A stretch of DNA of 64,000 bases from Tricholoma matsutake (GCA_026075535.2 AP026539.1:1426001-1490000), one strand, 5' to 3'; counted from the first letter of the stretch, positions 1-12,086 are shown. The notes: generated by a model not told the origin, from the sequence alone. Program-made: numbers and translations.

Positions 1-406
1 TACCACCTCAGAGACAGGTACCCAGATGATTGACAGCCCACAGCAACAGTCTGCAACCCTGCAAATAGAACACACCCTGTACTTGACAAAACCACCCCAC
101 CAGCCTCGCCCTTCTCGACAACAGTCCGGGAAGCCTATAACAGCACCACTCACCCCAGCTCAATCCTCAGCCCCCCGTGCTGCACCCAGAACCACCCCGT
201 CTCACCGCCACATCGTCGTTGACACCCCCCGTTCACTGCCAACCCTGTCCCAGCCACCCAGCTCACCCCAGACCCCCCATAAACATGCCATTTGGGCCTC
301 ATCTGCGTGATACACCCCTGCCATGTCACTGACAATGCCGTCGACAACTGTCGACACCCCCTCTTCATTGCCTGTGCCTCGTTCGCTTTCTATACACCCC
401 TGCTTG

Positions 407-495
407 TCTCAGACCCCCCCCCCCCCACCATCTTGCATCTCTGAGCCCCCCCCCCCCACCATCTTGCATCTCCGAGCCCCCCCCCCCCCACCAAT
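407..495. repeat. C-rich tandem repeat
   Basis: About 2.5 copies of a 32-36 bp unit. Each unit is a run of 12-15 C followed by ACCATCTTGCATCTC and a short link. It lies in the internal part of LTR element copy A. Confidence 0.75.
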
Positions 496-760
496 GACAC
501 TCACACAGCCCCCATCAATGATGACTACGTTGTTGAGACCCCCCAACAGCCCAGTCCACAACCCCCCCGTTATGCACCCTGACCCTGCCCTGAACCCTGC
601 CACATCACAGCCATCAACGACAACATCAACGACGGACGATGACCACTCCCCACCTCAACCACCCCAGAACACCTAATGGTGCACATCCACCCCAGCTGTC
701 CCCAGCTTGCCCCGAGGCAAATCATTTGTCTGTCCCCACCTAGCCCTGTCCACGCCCATC

Positions 761-900
761 CTCGTCAATGTCCTCATCAACACCTGTCCCCATCCTTGTC
801 AATGTCCTCGTTGACACCTGTCCCTGTCCTCATCAACACCTGTCCCTGTCCTCGTCAACACCTGTCCCCACCCTCATCGACACCAGTCCTCATCAACACC
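761..900. repeat. Minisatellite of CTCRTCAACACCTGTCCC units
   Basis: Several imperfect copies of an approximately 18-21 bp unit based on CATCAACACCTGTCCC. It occupies the same position relative to the 3' LTR as the different 18-bp minisatellite of copy B (14811-15104). Confidence 0.7.
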
Positions 901-1033
901 TGTGATTTTCAATGCCCACTTTCATCATCAGTCCACTACCAGGCAACTCAATGTTTTCACCAACATGTAAAGTGTGCCTATGACTTGTTGATACAACCCC
1001 CCCCCCTGGTCATTTTTTTGGAGTATGAGAGAG

Positions 1034-1226
1034 TGTAAGAGTGCCTCTTACATCATCAAACCATTATCACATGCAACTCTGTTATCACATGTTATTCCAT
1101 TAGTATATAGGCAATACTCGAATACTTGTGTACTATATCTGAGTTTCCTCCCCCAAAATATACTAAGTTCCTTACATGTTCCTGTCCCCTTGAGTCTCGA
1201 GTGTTGGAAGCTCCGGCTTCCTTCCA
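1034..1226 (+). repeat. 3' LTR of element copy A (about 193 bp)
   Basis: It begins TGTAAGAG and ends CTTCCTTCCA, so it has TG...CA ends. The start is a small palindrome (TGTAAGAG/CTCTTACA) and the end carries a GGAAGC/GCTTCC hairpin. It aligns along its length with 6883-7059 and 15295-15477. The matching 5' LTR is outside the window, so no target-site duplication can be checked. Confidence 0.75.
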
Positions 1227-1572
1227 TATACATAAGGACACAATGATAGAACCCAGAGCTATCATAGATATTGCCAAGGGGGTTTCAGCACTCAATCTGG
1301 CCTATCAGGTGGGGGGGGGGTTGTTCAGAGGACCCACTAAAAAAAATTTTGACATCAAGCTTTTGAAAGGTTAGGTCAGTTGTAGGGCACTCTAAGGCCA
1401 AAAATTGGGCTCCAAATCACTTGCCATACAATGGTTATGATTTGTTCTGCATCTTGGTTGGCCTCGGCTCCACCCAATTGATACTGCATCACTGATACAG
1501 CTGCCTGATTTTGTGTTTGGTGTCATTCCTGATCCTGCTGAATATATTATATGCAACTTCATCAGTAAACAA
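1227..1572. other. Flank without recognisable gene
   Basis: AT-rich sequence with a 10-G run near 1311. No coding signal or repeat was recognised. Confidence 0.5.
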
Positions 1573-2032
1573 GGATTTTAGTTTCCATTAGTTTCTCACC
1601 TCAGGAAACCAAAAAAAAACAAGAGAAAACTGGGAAACTGGGCCACTGGAAAACCCATGTCCTGTTTCCCAGAAACTGCCTGGGAGCACATTTTATGGAA
1701 ACCTAGGAAACTGAAATCTAATGCTTTGTTCATTTTGAGCACTTGTATGTAATTGTAAATAACAATAACTGGGGCACACCCAGAAATTTATTGATGTTGC
1801 CAGCAGTGTTTACATACCTGTGAGAGTGCATGGACCATTTGGCAATGTTTGGCATCCAATGGGTACATAAACCCTCCCACAATCCCCCAATTTCCTCCAG
1901 TTTGGACCATTTTTATTCAGTAATGTGATACAAATGTAGGTTATGTGTTACTACAATGTCTGCCCAAGTTTCTCAGTTTCTCAGTGTCCAGTTTCTAGGA
2001 ACCGAGAAACTAATGGAAACCAATGAAAACCC
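1573..2032. mobile_element. Small TIR element (MITE) with GTTTC-rich ends
   Basis: The left end (1573-1597) contains TTTCCATTAGTTTCTC. The right end (2004-2032) is its reverse complement, GAGAAACTAATGGAAA, extended by a few bases. Many extra AGTTTC/GAAACT motifs lie just inside both ends, as in subterminal transposase-binding repeats. The element is about 460 bp with no ORF. I could not identify a clear target-site duplication, so the exact ends are uncertain. Confidence 0.55.
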
Positions 2033-2138
2033 AGAATTTTTTTTTGTGTTTTGCTGATGTTATGTATCATACAGCTTGAATCAAGTATTTAAAATAATAT
2101 TGACACCTAATGTACAGAGCTTTGCATAAAGTTTGACA

Positions 2139-2393
2139 GTTGCCGAAAATTTGATAAACATGAACAAATTTGATCTCGCAGTCATTTCATGGTTTTCACA
2201 ATGGCTTTCAGGCTTTAATATCAGAAGATGACTGTCAAGTAAACATATTTCAATGTTGCACTGAGAAATAACAATATGCAAGCCAGAATCTTCTAGGGAT
2301 TCATTTTGGAAGTATAGAATTATGAAGCCAGAAAGCTGTTGTGGAAGCCATAAAATGACTGCGAGATCAAATGTTGATCAAAATTTCGGCTAC
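2139..2393. repeat. Imperfect inverted repeat
   Basis: 2139-2219 and 2305-2393 are imperfect reverse complements. They share TTTGATCTCGCAGTCATTT and flanking pieces (GCCGAAA..., ATGG...TTCCACA). This may be a foldback MITE relic. No target duplication was identified. Confidence 0.5.
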
Positions 2394-3950
2394 TATCATG
2401 TGTAGCGGGATTGAAAATGGTAGAGAGTTTGAAAAATGATCTCATGGACACATCTAAACAACCTTATATTCAAACTAATTGAGAGACTATTATGTGTATT
2501 CTATGCAAACATTTTCCAGAATTCCGATTGAAAAAAGAGGGAGTGGATGACTTGCTGTACAATGATCTTTGATCACAAAATGCAATACCTGGGAATACAA
2601 AGCTACTATCAGCTCTGTAACCTTTCAAAAAGTTCTGGGAAAGTTTGGAGGGGTTTATTATACATGGGTCCTTATAAGCCAAGTGTCTCAAGGTGCCCCA
2701 GGAGATATGGGCAAACGACTGTTCAGCATGACAGAGACGACTCAAGTGAGGGGAATGTTCATACTCCGCTGATTTAAATGACGCGACCGTTTGCAGCCGT
2801 TTGCTCCAAGTTTGCTCTGAGAATTTCAAACGGCACTGTGACATTTCGTGACACAGATTTCCAAAGACCCTGTTTTACAGGTTTTTGTGCTCGGCATCGC
2901 TCCGATAGCAGCATCCCTTCGACTATCGCGAAAGTAACATCATAGCCAAGTAGAACACATGTTATTCAAGGTATATATACCAAGCCACTTTATGAGATGT
3001 TGAGTTGTCGTAGAGTTATTCGTGGTTTGCAAAATATTTTTAAACTCCTGACCAATGATAGTATGCAAAGCACAATGCACATTAAGTTACTGAACATTAC
3101 CATAAATAGGCCAACACATGATGGGAAACTACCATATATAGAAGGAGGAGGTCACAGATGGCCGCTTAAAAAAAATTATGAGTGGATGTCTAAAATTCGC
3201 CCTTGGATATTGCATGTATATAGGATACTAGAACGAAAGTATCTAATTATAAGTCAAGGGTCGAATTTGGAATACCGTCAGAAGCAATGTGGTAACGATG
3301 CTTACCACCAGATTTTTTACTATATACTGAAGAAATGGCATCATTAGGAGGATAAGATGTTAATGTTAAACCGAAGCTAAGACCAAGCTACGTAGAGATT
3401 GTTATCCAGTTGATATCATCCAGAAGCATGTGGGTCACCTTAATTCGCCGCCGCTCCTACCCCTTCACATCTGTGATGGGCAACTCGTCACCCGGGCCTT
3501 CGATAAACTCACTTACACGGAAGGTCTCATGCTTGCCACTAGTACGCACAGTTGCCCACAGGACGACCGGCTAGAACTAAAGAGTATCGAGCGCTCAAAT
3601 TTCACTTGAGAACACACGTAAGGCCATCATCACATCGCCTTTTGCTTGGAGAATTTCGGAACTGATTCCTGGGCGTCTCCCGTTTTAATGACAATGTCCA
3701 TTCTTACTAATTTCTTAGTCGCCATGTGGTCGCGTCACTCGCGTCCGACTGGACCGCTCTATCGCACGTACTTACCTGAACTGATCGTTTAGATGTTTCG
3801 CCTGCGAAGAGATGTAGATGGAAAGTTATCAAACGATTAGGTTCAGATTAGGCTGTAATAGTTGAGAGCGTTGAAACTACCGCTCTTGGGTTCTCCTTTC
3901 GCCTTCAACTTCTTATTATTCGTCTCTCCTTACTATCTGCTAATCACCAC
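2394..3950. other. Intergenic, no supported gene
   Basis: ORFs at 2470-2844 (-) and 2997-3347 (+) resemble no family I recognise and have no intron or start context that supports them. 3400-3860 is probably the downstream region of the ferritin-like gene. Confidence 0.45.
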
Positions 3951-5340
3951 TCACGACACCGAAATAGTCGAAATGTTCAACGTCGTCGTGACACCCGGGA
4001 TCGGCAAGGTTGATCCCCCAATGCTGGCATTCGGATTCCCCACTGTTGTGAGGTTCATCGCACTCGTCACATTACCCCCAGAATTGAAGTCGAAAACGAG
4101 CACTGTCGGTCCCGCCACAATGGTGTTGTCCGTTGCCTGCGTATTGTTGTTGGTCACCACTACGTACACCTGCCCACGCAGGTCCTGCGGGACAAGCACC
4201 GTGCCCACGACAGGGTGTCCATTAGCGGTGAAGTTTCCAGGAGAAGTAGTGTTCTGCGCGCCACCTGTGGTCCCGTTGATAGTTACGAATGTGCCATCTG
4301 TGGCGACGATAGGCGTGAATTCCTGAGCGAGCCCAGAAAGGAACCCCGCGAAAAGCTGGGTGTTGTTCGTAGCGCCGCTGGCATTCGCCTTGGACATGGC
4401 GAAAGAGGCGTCAAAGTTGAAGGTCACGTTTTCCGCAGGGAAGCCAGTGCTGACATTGAGGCGTGGGAAGGAATTGAGGTGGAGTTGCTGGTTTGTTGTA
4501 GGACAGGAGACGATGAAGGGTGTGGCGAGGGTCCATATCTGGTCTAGCGATAAAGGTGTCTATTCAGAAGAGAGGATAAGGTAATGTATATACAAAATGG
4601 AAGAAAGATGTACAGACATCAAAGGCACCGCTCCAGGGCGAGACCTGATTGATCACAGATGCAATCCAAGCGGCATGGCGCGCTTCGACAGAGAGAATGC
4701 TAGAGCTGAGCAATAAAAGGTTCTGGGAGCTGAGATTTTTCTCAGCGCCAATATAGGCAGACGTTCCTGGACATAAAGGTTAATCGTCATTTCCTCAGCA
4801 TTATTGGCGAGGTCAGAAACTTACCTATACCTTCAAGGAGCTGGGCAGTCGCTGCGAATGACTTGACGTCCGTGACGGGACTGTTTCGAGCAAAAGAGTT
4901 TGGCTGAGTCTAGAAACGGAGACACTTACAACGTATAATTGCATGGTTGCGTAGCATTCGGCCCTATGGCTGCACGAAGGATAGCCACATGCGCCTCCTC
5001 CTGCTGGCCAATCTGAACGAAGCGCCCACGAGCGAAACTGGGAAGACCGGCGGAAGTGAAATCTGCGTCAGTAAAATTGGATAGGCCTTGAGAGTAGAAG
5101 GCGTTTTGGATATTTTCGAGGGCGAGCGCGTAGTTCATGATGCGAGCCTCGGATGCTAGAAATGATGTTATTTTTGAGACTGAGCGTTGTAGTGAGGGAT
5201 GTACCGTTGGATATCTGCCTTTTGACAGGAAAAGAAGCAACGCGTAGAGCCTGCGGCAAGATGTCGCGACTGAGCATAGGGTTGGGGATGGATACGGCTT
5301 GGGCGCCTAGTGCAGTAATGAGGAGGTGGACGAGCTTCAT
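3951..5340 (-). CDS. rds1-type ferritin-like secreted/stress-response protein
   Basis: Five exons on the minus strand: 5340-5205, 5155-4930, 4880-4825, 4766-4618 and 4559-3951. The introns are 49-58 nt and all begin GT and end AG. The spliced length is 1176 nt (391 residues plus stop), with phase kept at every junction. Residues 1-17 (MKLVHLLITALGAQAVS) look like a signal peptide. The middle matches the fungal rds1/desiccation-related ferritin-like family: ALENIQNAFYSQGL, FVQIGQQEEAHVAIL, then PVTDVKSFAATAQLLEG and SVEARHAAWI, giving Glu/His residues of a four-helix bundle. The C-terminal part (from exon 5) is rich in Thr, Asn and Val, with several N-glycosylation sequons and no known motif. 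In fission yeast rds1 responds to stress and nutrient state; the role here is inferred from family only. The donor of intron 4 (GTCTGT) is weak, but the frame requires it. Confidence 0.85.
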
Positions 5341-5849
5341 GGTGGAGGTGAACAGAGAGGGTCTAGGGGGCGCACGATTATATCGAATTGGATGTCTAGG
5401 AAATCATGTCTACGGTTGACGTGTTCATCTGCAGATCTGGAGCAGATATGATACAATGATTACTATGCTTGAAATGAACGTACGAATCGAATCCGACGCT
5501 GTGTTCGTGTACAGCCTTAGCAAAAAAAACCTGCTTCTCTATAGCAGAAGATAAAACTGGGACTGTACCAGCATAAATTCCGTAGAACAGCTAATCCAGA
5601 ATAAATATAACTCGCCACCTTTGCTGAGACAAGAATGACGAGCTAGTGTTTCGCACCCAGTTTTAGGTAAGAGCGCTGAGATAATCAACGACAGAAGAGA
5701 GCCACGCACGGATAACATTGGGAATTTGAATCCAGAGGGCAGCCCTCTCTAATTCAGATACATAGCTAGCCTACCAAATCTGCATTTTCAAAGATTGAGA
5801 GTAAAGTAGTCAGAAAGAATGATTTCTACATCTAACTCCTCGCGTCACC
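5341..5849. other. Upstream region of the ferritin-like gene
   Basis: It presumably holds the 5' UTR and promoter of the minus-strand gene ending at 5340. No convincing TATA box or other motif was identified. Confidence 0.4.
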
Positions 5850-6385
5850 TCCTCTGTTAGAAACGAACAACCGTACACCTCCAGTACGGGAGCTCCAAGG
5901 AGACGAAAACGTAAATTTGAGCGTAGCTATTGCAACAAGGTTAAAAACACAAATTTCCCCATGCTGTGCCCAACGCTGTTTCATAAAATATGGTCCTCGT
6001 GTACGTCTCATCGAAGCGGCCACAAACGAATTCATCCCCAAGCACACTACAATTCATATCATAGATGTCTTCAAGCATGTCGAGACCGTGGATATCGTGC
6101 AGGAATTCATTGATGCGCCCCTTGAACCTTCTTTTGAACATATGGTGCAAGCTCGAACTAAGATGATAGGAAGCGGTGCATGACTCAACTTAAGGTGATA
6201 TCTCAAGCAGCTTCGTTCCATTAGTTCCTCCAGAACCTGGAGTGGAAAGGTGCAATCAGACTTGGGTATGACGAGTGGGGAACCATTCGAAACTCACGAT
6301 GGATTTAATGACTTTTTCCATCATGAAACAATTCGCCAACGTCCTAGCCGCTACCCTCGCGCTCAAGCACCTTTAGCTGTAAGCA
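5850..6385 (+). pseudogene. APH-type phosphotransferase (fungal APH family) remnant
   Basis: One frame reads FIKYGPRVRLIEAATNEFI, then IDVFKHVETVDIVQEFIDAP, the N-lobe and hinge pattern of fungal aminoglycoside-phosphotransferase-like proteins (K, then the E of the C-helix, then the hinge). After two in-frame TGA codons (6181 and 6196) the same frame resumes with LKQLRSIS and GEPFETHDGFNDFF, which matches the linker to the C-lobe. The catalytic HGD and DxD blocks are absent, so the gene is truncated near 6385. These proteins are large paralogous families in basidiomycetes with mostly unknown substrates. Both stops being TGA fits the decay pattern of the window. Confidence 0.6.
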
Positions 6386-6882
6386 CGCACATGGCGGACG
6401 GTGTTCGCACATGGTGATTTGGGACCTCACAATATCCTCCATCAGCAAAATCAAAGGTCGACTTATTTAGCTTATTTAGCTTAGAGTCCAATTAAGGAAA
6501 TTAAGCCGTATTAAGGAAAATAAGTACAATTTTTTCCTTAAAATTGATGACCAGTCAAGCAGATATAATCTATTAAGTGGATAAGTGACATTTCAGCAAA
6601 TAAAGGCTGTAAGAAGCTTGTAAGTTCTTAAGGCCCTAAGGACTGCTTGACTTATGTTCAAAATTTCCCACAAGTCCCTCGGCATTTCCCGAAAATGGAA
6701 ATTCACGTGTTCGTCATGCAAACATGACACGTCGTCATCCACCGTGTCTGCCAGGTCATCACCACCTGTTGATGCTGCTGATGCCATCACTGCTGTCCTC
6801 CCTCTCTCCTCCCTCCACTACCACCACCAGTTTGTAAACATCCACATGCAATGCACCCATAGCTGCCACCTCGCCAGCAAAT

Positions 6883-7059
6883 TGTAAGAGTTCCTCTTAC
6901 ATCATCATTACATTATCACATGCCTCAGTTATCACATGTTATTCTGATAGTATATAGTCTATACTTTGAGTACTTGTACAGTATTCTAGAATCCCCCCTT
7001 ATATTAAGTTCCTTATAGTTTTTGTGCCCTTGAGTGTTGGAAGCTACGGCTTCCTTCCA
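6883..7059 (+). repeat. 5' LTR of copy B
   Basis: 177 bp. It starts TGTAAGAGTTCCTCTTACA (a palindrome) and ends CTTCCTTCCA. It is preceded by target-site duplication CAAAT. It differs from the 3' LTR mainly by a 6-bp deletion and a few transitions. Confidence 0.85.
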
Positions 7060-7403
7060 CTTTTTTTTAATAATGAGCTTACTATATGCACTCTACTCTC
7101 TCACACACACTCTTTTTCCCAAAACCTTGCCGACCCTGAAATTTCCAAAACAGTCAATTTTTTCACACTGCAGGCAAGTCCTGGAACTAGCAACAACTAC
7201 TTACTCTCGTTTATACACCGCCTATACCCCATCTCAACCCCACCCATCTTGCTCAGCTCCAAACACTTTAAACGACCCACCACCATTACCAACCCCACAC
7301 AACTCTGCCACCATCATCACTGTCACATGCCACAGCATCGTTGTCAACGTCATCAGCATTGTCAACAACCATCTCCCTACTGGTTTTCCAGTGTGTCTCC
7401 CAG

Positions 7404-7804
7404 TGTTAGGGCGACACCCACTATCTGCTAGCTAAGACTGTGTGGGTTCTCTCTACAAGAAGGGGGCGGGATCCACGCTTGTGATGGGGGAATTGATGGT
7501 TTTGATGTGAGGGGTTATTAATAGGTGAGTTTGTTGAGATAGGGCTTTCACACCAAAAATGTAGGTGGAATATCTAAGAGAACACAACTGGGTCCCCTAG
7601 GCATATATTTAGGGTTTATATACTATGTTACATATATTGTACATTGTTGTTACTGATGCACTCATACATGTGCGTACATTTTGATGCGTGTGAAATAAAA
7701 TTCTCATGCTATCAAAATGTAGCATCATTTGGCATCATGTAGCGTAATTCAACATAATAAAATAAAAATGAAAGTTTATTAGGTAATGGGGTGGTTTCCT
7801 AACA
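7404..7804 (-). repeat. 3' LTR of Gypsy element I
   Basis: 401 bp. It aligns with 12573-12974 with about a dozen differences and one single-base indel. Most differences are transitions at CpG sites (for example GTTACTGATGC against GTTACCGACGC). Confidence 0.92.
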
Positions 7805-7819
7805 TTACCCCCCTTTTAT
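7805..7819 (-). promoter_or_regulatory. Polypurine tract of Gypsy element I
   Basis: On the minus strand the sequence before the 3' LTR is AAAAGGGGGGTAA. A purine run at this place primes plus-strand DNA synthesis in LTR elements. Confidence 0.7.
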
Positions 7820-10800
7820 GCCTTGACTTCCAGGCGAGAAAATATTATGTTTGTCCCCTCTGTGAAATTTTGGTAAGGCCAGAATTTCATCCCCTCATAC
7901 ACCATTCTCGCAATGTGACACGGAGCATTTGGATTACGTTTAAAGAATTGGGCGATCGCGTTACACGCTCGCTTACAATTCTCTTTGGGTTCCCATGAAT
8001 TATTTTTGTCTGTATAGTTTTTCCACTTTATTAAGAACTCCAATTTGTTCCGTCGAAGATGTGAGTCTAGAATTTCTTCAACTATATATTCTGGAGCAGC
8101 TTCTACTATTATTGGAGGTTGTAGAGTAGTTTGTTGGCCAGGAATAGTGGGCAGACGGTAAGGGTGTAGGCGGGATACGTTAATCTTGGGATCAATCTTA
8201 AATGATTGGGGTAATTTTAGCACTACTGCATTAGGTGAGATCACTTTAGAGATCGCATATGGGCCAACTTGTTTCTCCGTAAGTTTCTTCGAAGGTCATG
8301 GAATATTCAGATCCTTGGTACTTAGCCATACCAAGTCACCAACTTTGTACTCTGGAGCGCGTGCTTGAGTACGATCCGCGTGTCACATCATGTCATCACG
8401 TGCTTTCTTCAATGCCGCCTCTGCTTCCTCTTGTACCTTTTGCATCTTAGATACAAAATCTTCTACTGACTGTACTTTGACTTCCCTTCTGGGTTCTACT
8501 CCCATGCGAGGATGACATCCATAATTCACAAAAAAGGGTGACATACGAGTAGCCGAATGGAATTTGTTATTGTGGGAAAATTCAGCAATTGCCAACCATT
8601 TGGGCCAGTCGGTTTGTTGGTAGTTGACAAACATATGTAGGTACTGCTCCAACTCCTGATTCATTCTCTCTGTCTGCCCATCAGTCTGTGGGTGATATGC
8701 CGTAGATAATTTAGTTTGAATTCCCAATATGTTGTTTAGTTCTCGCATAAACACGGAAGCAAATTGTGGTCCGCAATTGGAGATAACGGTATCGGGTAAC
8801 CCATGTAACCGCCATACCTGATTTAGATAGAGGTGCACCAAGCCCAATGATGAGGTTTCTGTAGTAGTAGGAATAATATGGACCTCCTTTGTAAAGCGGT
8901 CGCATACTACAAATATTGCATCGTACCCTTGAGCCTTGGGTAATCCAGTAATAAAATCCACAGATATATCTCACCACAGCGCTTTAGGTATAGGGTTCGG
9001 CATTAATTTTCCTGCAGGTTTCTCTGGAAATTTCTTCCCCCTCATGCACGTATCACATCCATCCACATACCCCAACACATACTTCAAAATTCTGGGCCAC
9101 CAATAATTTCTCATTACTAATTCCAACGTCTTCCATCTTCCTGGGTGTCCGGCAATTGGCATATTGTGATGTAACCAGACGATCTCCCTTTGCAAATCCT
9201 GATCCTTCGGTACATACACTTTTCCTCGAAACAACACCAACCCTTGTTCCTCAGCCCATTTGTCTCCTTTGATATTACCTTTCTTCTCTCCCTTCAGAGC
9301 TTTCATGGCTTCCACTACTTCATTGTCCATTTCCGAACATTGTCTAATTTTAGACAACATTTCCATTTCCAAGCTATCTATTAATAGATGCCCTTGGCAC
9401 ATAGCGCAAATGCGAAAGTATTCGGGTTTGAGTAAGGTAACATTTTTATTGTCCTCCTCCACCCCCCTTTTATGATCAATACGTCTGGATAATGCATCTG
9501 CTTTCCTCATTAAGCTTCCTGCTTTGTGGACCAAGTGAAAATTGAAACACAATAGGAATAGTGCCCAACATGCTTGCCAGCGATTAAGCTTTTTAGCAGA
9601 CATGAAGTATTGCAGATTTTGATGATCCGTCCAGATCTCAATCTGATGCATACATCCCTCCAAATAATGCCTCCACGCCTCCAATGCTCATATTATCCCC
9701 AACATCTCTTTGTCATGCACATCATAATTCCTCTCCACATCATTCAACCCTTTTGACAAGTATGCACAAGGATGCCATTTGTCATCTTCACACAGCATTG
9801 ATAATACTGCTCCAGTAGCAAAATTGGATGCATCGGATTCCACTCGCAAAGGGCATGTGAAATCTACTGGGGCTAATATTGGTCCCTCCACAAACTTCCT
9901 CTTCAACTCCTCAAACACTGTCTGCTGCTGCTCTCCCCACCTCCATACTACTCCCTTTTGCATAAGGTTATGTAAGGGTGCAGCAATTTTAGAAAAATTG
10001 TGCACAAAGTGACAATAATAATTTGTGAGTCCCAAGAAGGCTTGAACCTCCTTGACATGGGTGGGCACAGGCCAATCTGTGATTGCCTGTACCTTGATCG
10101 GATCCATTTTGATCCCATCAGGGCCAATCAATAATCCTAAGAACTCAATCTCACTTGCCCCAAACACACACTTCTCTGGTTTCAAAAATAGATCATTCTC
10201 CGCCAACCTCCATAACACCTCCTGCACTATCGCCTCATGATTCTCTTCATCCTCCATGAATATCAGAATGTCGTCAATAAATATTATTACCACGCCTTTG
10301 TCTATTACATCCTTGAAAATGTTGTTCATCATATTTTGAAAGGTCGGGGGACTATTAGTCATCCCAAAAAACATGACAAGCAGCTCGAAGGATCCTCGAT
10401 GCGTGGCAAATGCAGCCTTCCACTCATCTCCTTTCTTTATTTGTACATTGTTGTATCCCCATCATAAATCCAATTTTGTAAAGACCTTGGCTTTTCCCAC
10501 CTTATCAATAATTTCTGAGATCAACGGCAGGGGGTACGTGTTCTTCACTGTCCACTTGTTCAGATACCTATAATCGGTACACATCCTCTTCCTTTGGTCT
10601 TTTTTGGGCACGAAGAATATTGGTGATGTCTGCGGTGATTTTGAAGGTCGTATGTATCCTTTGTGCAATTGCTCCTTCAGGAATGCATCCACTTCTTCTT
10701 GTTCCATTGGAGATAACGGATATACCTTCAACTTCTTCAGCACAAACCCGGGCTTCATCTCAATCGCATGATCCCATGGCTTCCGCACTGGCATTCGCTC

Positions 10801-11283
10801 AGACTCCTTCTTTTGGAACACTGACAAATGTTCATGATACACTTTTGGCACCCATTCCTCCACTGGCTTCTCCACCTTCACGATATTCTTGTCCCACGAC
10901 TGTCCTCCACGAACTGCTCTAAAGGTTTGCTTCTGCTCTTCTTTCTCAATCATGATCGGAACTTCCCCATTTGGCATTTCCTCATCCTCCACTTCCTCCA
11001 TCATAACAGAATACTTTCTTGGATGTTCTTTCTCTTTCTTTTTCCTTTTTTCTTTCTTCATCTTCCTCCCATACACATTACATTCCTTAGGACAACAAGT
11101 CATTTGTACTTTCCCAGTTTTCCAATCAATTTTTGGATTATGCTTCTGTAACCATGGACATCCTATTATTAGATTGGTTTTCCCAAGATCGCACACTTCG
11201 AATATGGCTTGCTCCTGATGCTCCTGATACTTTAGTACCATAGTCACCTCCTCCTTGATAGTTCCTCCACAATTGACTTTCCA
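7816..11283 (-). pseudogene. pol polyprotein of Gypsy element I (PR-RT-RNaseH-IN-chromodomain)
   Basis: One frame runs from 11283 to 7816, broken only by TGA codons at 10462-10464, 9688-9690, 8971-8973, 8383-8385 and 8296-8298. In order: C-terminal half of the retropepsin ([14 protein letters not shown]), RT with FIDD at 10281-10270, RNase H (VESDASNFATGAVLS, then AYLSKGL and YDVHDKEML), integrase zinc region HHNMPIAGH...CDTC near 9180-9040, integrase core (DFITGLP, AYHPQTDGQTER) and a chromodomain (YIVEEILDSH, KWKNYTDKNNSWEP) near 8100-7950. The N-terminal protease half with the catalytic DSG is missing. The second catalytic Asp of integrase is changed to Asn (VISNCGPQF, near 8778). Several TGA codons sit where the family has arginine. 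Confidence 0.9.
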
Positions 11284-12086
11284 AATTTACTACTTCCGTA
11301 CATCAACTTTGACTCCGCCTGTTCCTGCCAATATTGCCAGTCAAGGCGCATTGCCCAATTATACCACTCGTCCAACTTCTCTGGCATAGAAGGTAGTTGG
11401 TAGATAGACTTGGATAAAGAGGGATTTAATCCTGCTTTCACAAACTCTACCAACGTGGCTTCTCCCATGTCCGTTTGCAAAGCTTCTGCTTTGAACTGCA
11501 AAATAAATTCATCCGCCGTTAAGGAACCTTGGCGCATGGTCTTTAATTTAGCATTGGCTGTCACCTTTGGATTAGGGTCTCCAAATTGTGCCTCCAATCT
11601 CTCCAGAAATTCCTTGAAGGTTGCAAATGGTTTATTTTCTGCGGCAATTTGATTAATAGCCTCGTTTCTCCAGAACTGTGCTTTCCCCCCCTGAATGTAT
11701 GAGAGAGCAAACATAATCCTAGACTCAGCTGTACAAAACTCTGGCTTCCTCCCATGGATGTACAATACTATAGAGCTGATGAAGGATTTTGTATTCTCCA
11801 TGGTACCGTCAAAGATTTGCGGGGGTGTGTACTTAGGTAAGCGCGCTTTTCCATTTCCAGATTTCTCCACCGTCTCATCCTCCTGCGATATCCACTCCAC
11901 CATCTCCTCCATCTCATCATCTCTTTCTCCTGTTGTCTCTGGCTGTACTTCCGCTTGTCTGGGCTGTGATGCTGCCAATACTGACACTAATTGCAACATT
12001 TGCGCTGTGAGCACATCAATTTTCGCCTCTAGTGCTGGTATGGGAACAGGATTAGGACCGGGATTAGAAGTTGAAGGTTTGGACAT
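11244..12086 (-). pseudogene. gag of Gypsy element I, 3'-truncated
   Basis: 280 codons. A short coiled segment (ALEAKIDVLTAQMLQLVSVL) is followed by a retrotransposon gag core (PKYTPPQIFDGT, ALSYIQGGKAQFWRNEAI, FLERLEAQFGDPNPK, then GLNPSLSKSIYQLPSMPEKL). The CCHC zinc knuckle expected downstream is absent, and the frame runs into the middle of the protease at about 11285. A deletion of a few hundred bases has therefore removed the knuckle and the protease active site. It lies in a different frame from pol. Confidence 0.85.

Larger units (their letters stand above)
1..1226 (+). mobile_element. 3' part of a non-autonomous short-LTR retroelement (copy A)
   Basis: Positions 300-390 and 930-1226 are clearly homologous to 13590-13680 and 15190-15477 of the complete copy at 6883-15477: the same order of a phrase encoding CHQCRQ/CHITNDIVD-like peptides, a minisatellite, a unique block ending in a TTTTTTGGAGTATGAGAGAG polypurine-rich stretch, then the LTR. 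No protease, reverse transcriptase or integrase is visible, so the element is non-autonomous (LARD/TRIM-like). The 5' half lies left of the window. The open frames here are proline/histidine-rich by-products of C-rich low-complexity DNA and I do not call them genes. Confidence 0.7.

Noticed and set aside
26..1038. Long proline-, threonine- and histidine-rich ORFs on both strands
   Set aside because: They exist because C-rich minisatellite DNA lacks stop codons in several frames at once. Copy B has different peptides at the same place, so there is no conserved product.
3862..4326. 154-codon plus-strand ORF
   Set aside because: It is antisense to exon 5 of the ferritin-like gene, whose five-exon model keeps frame and family motifs.
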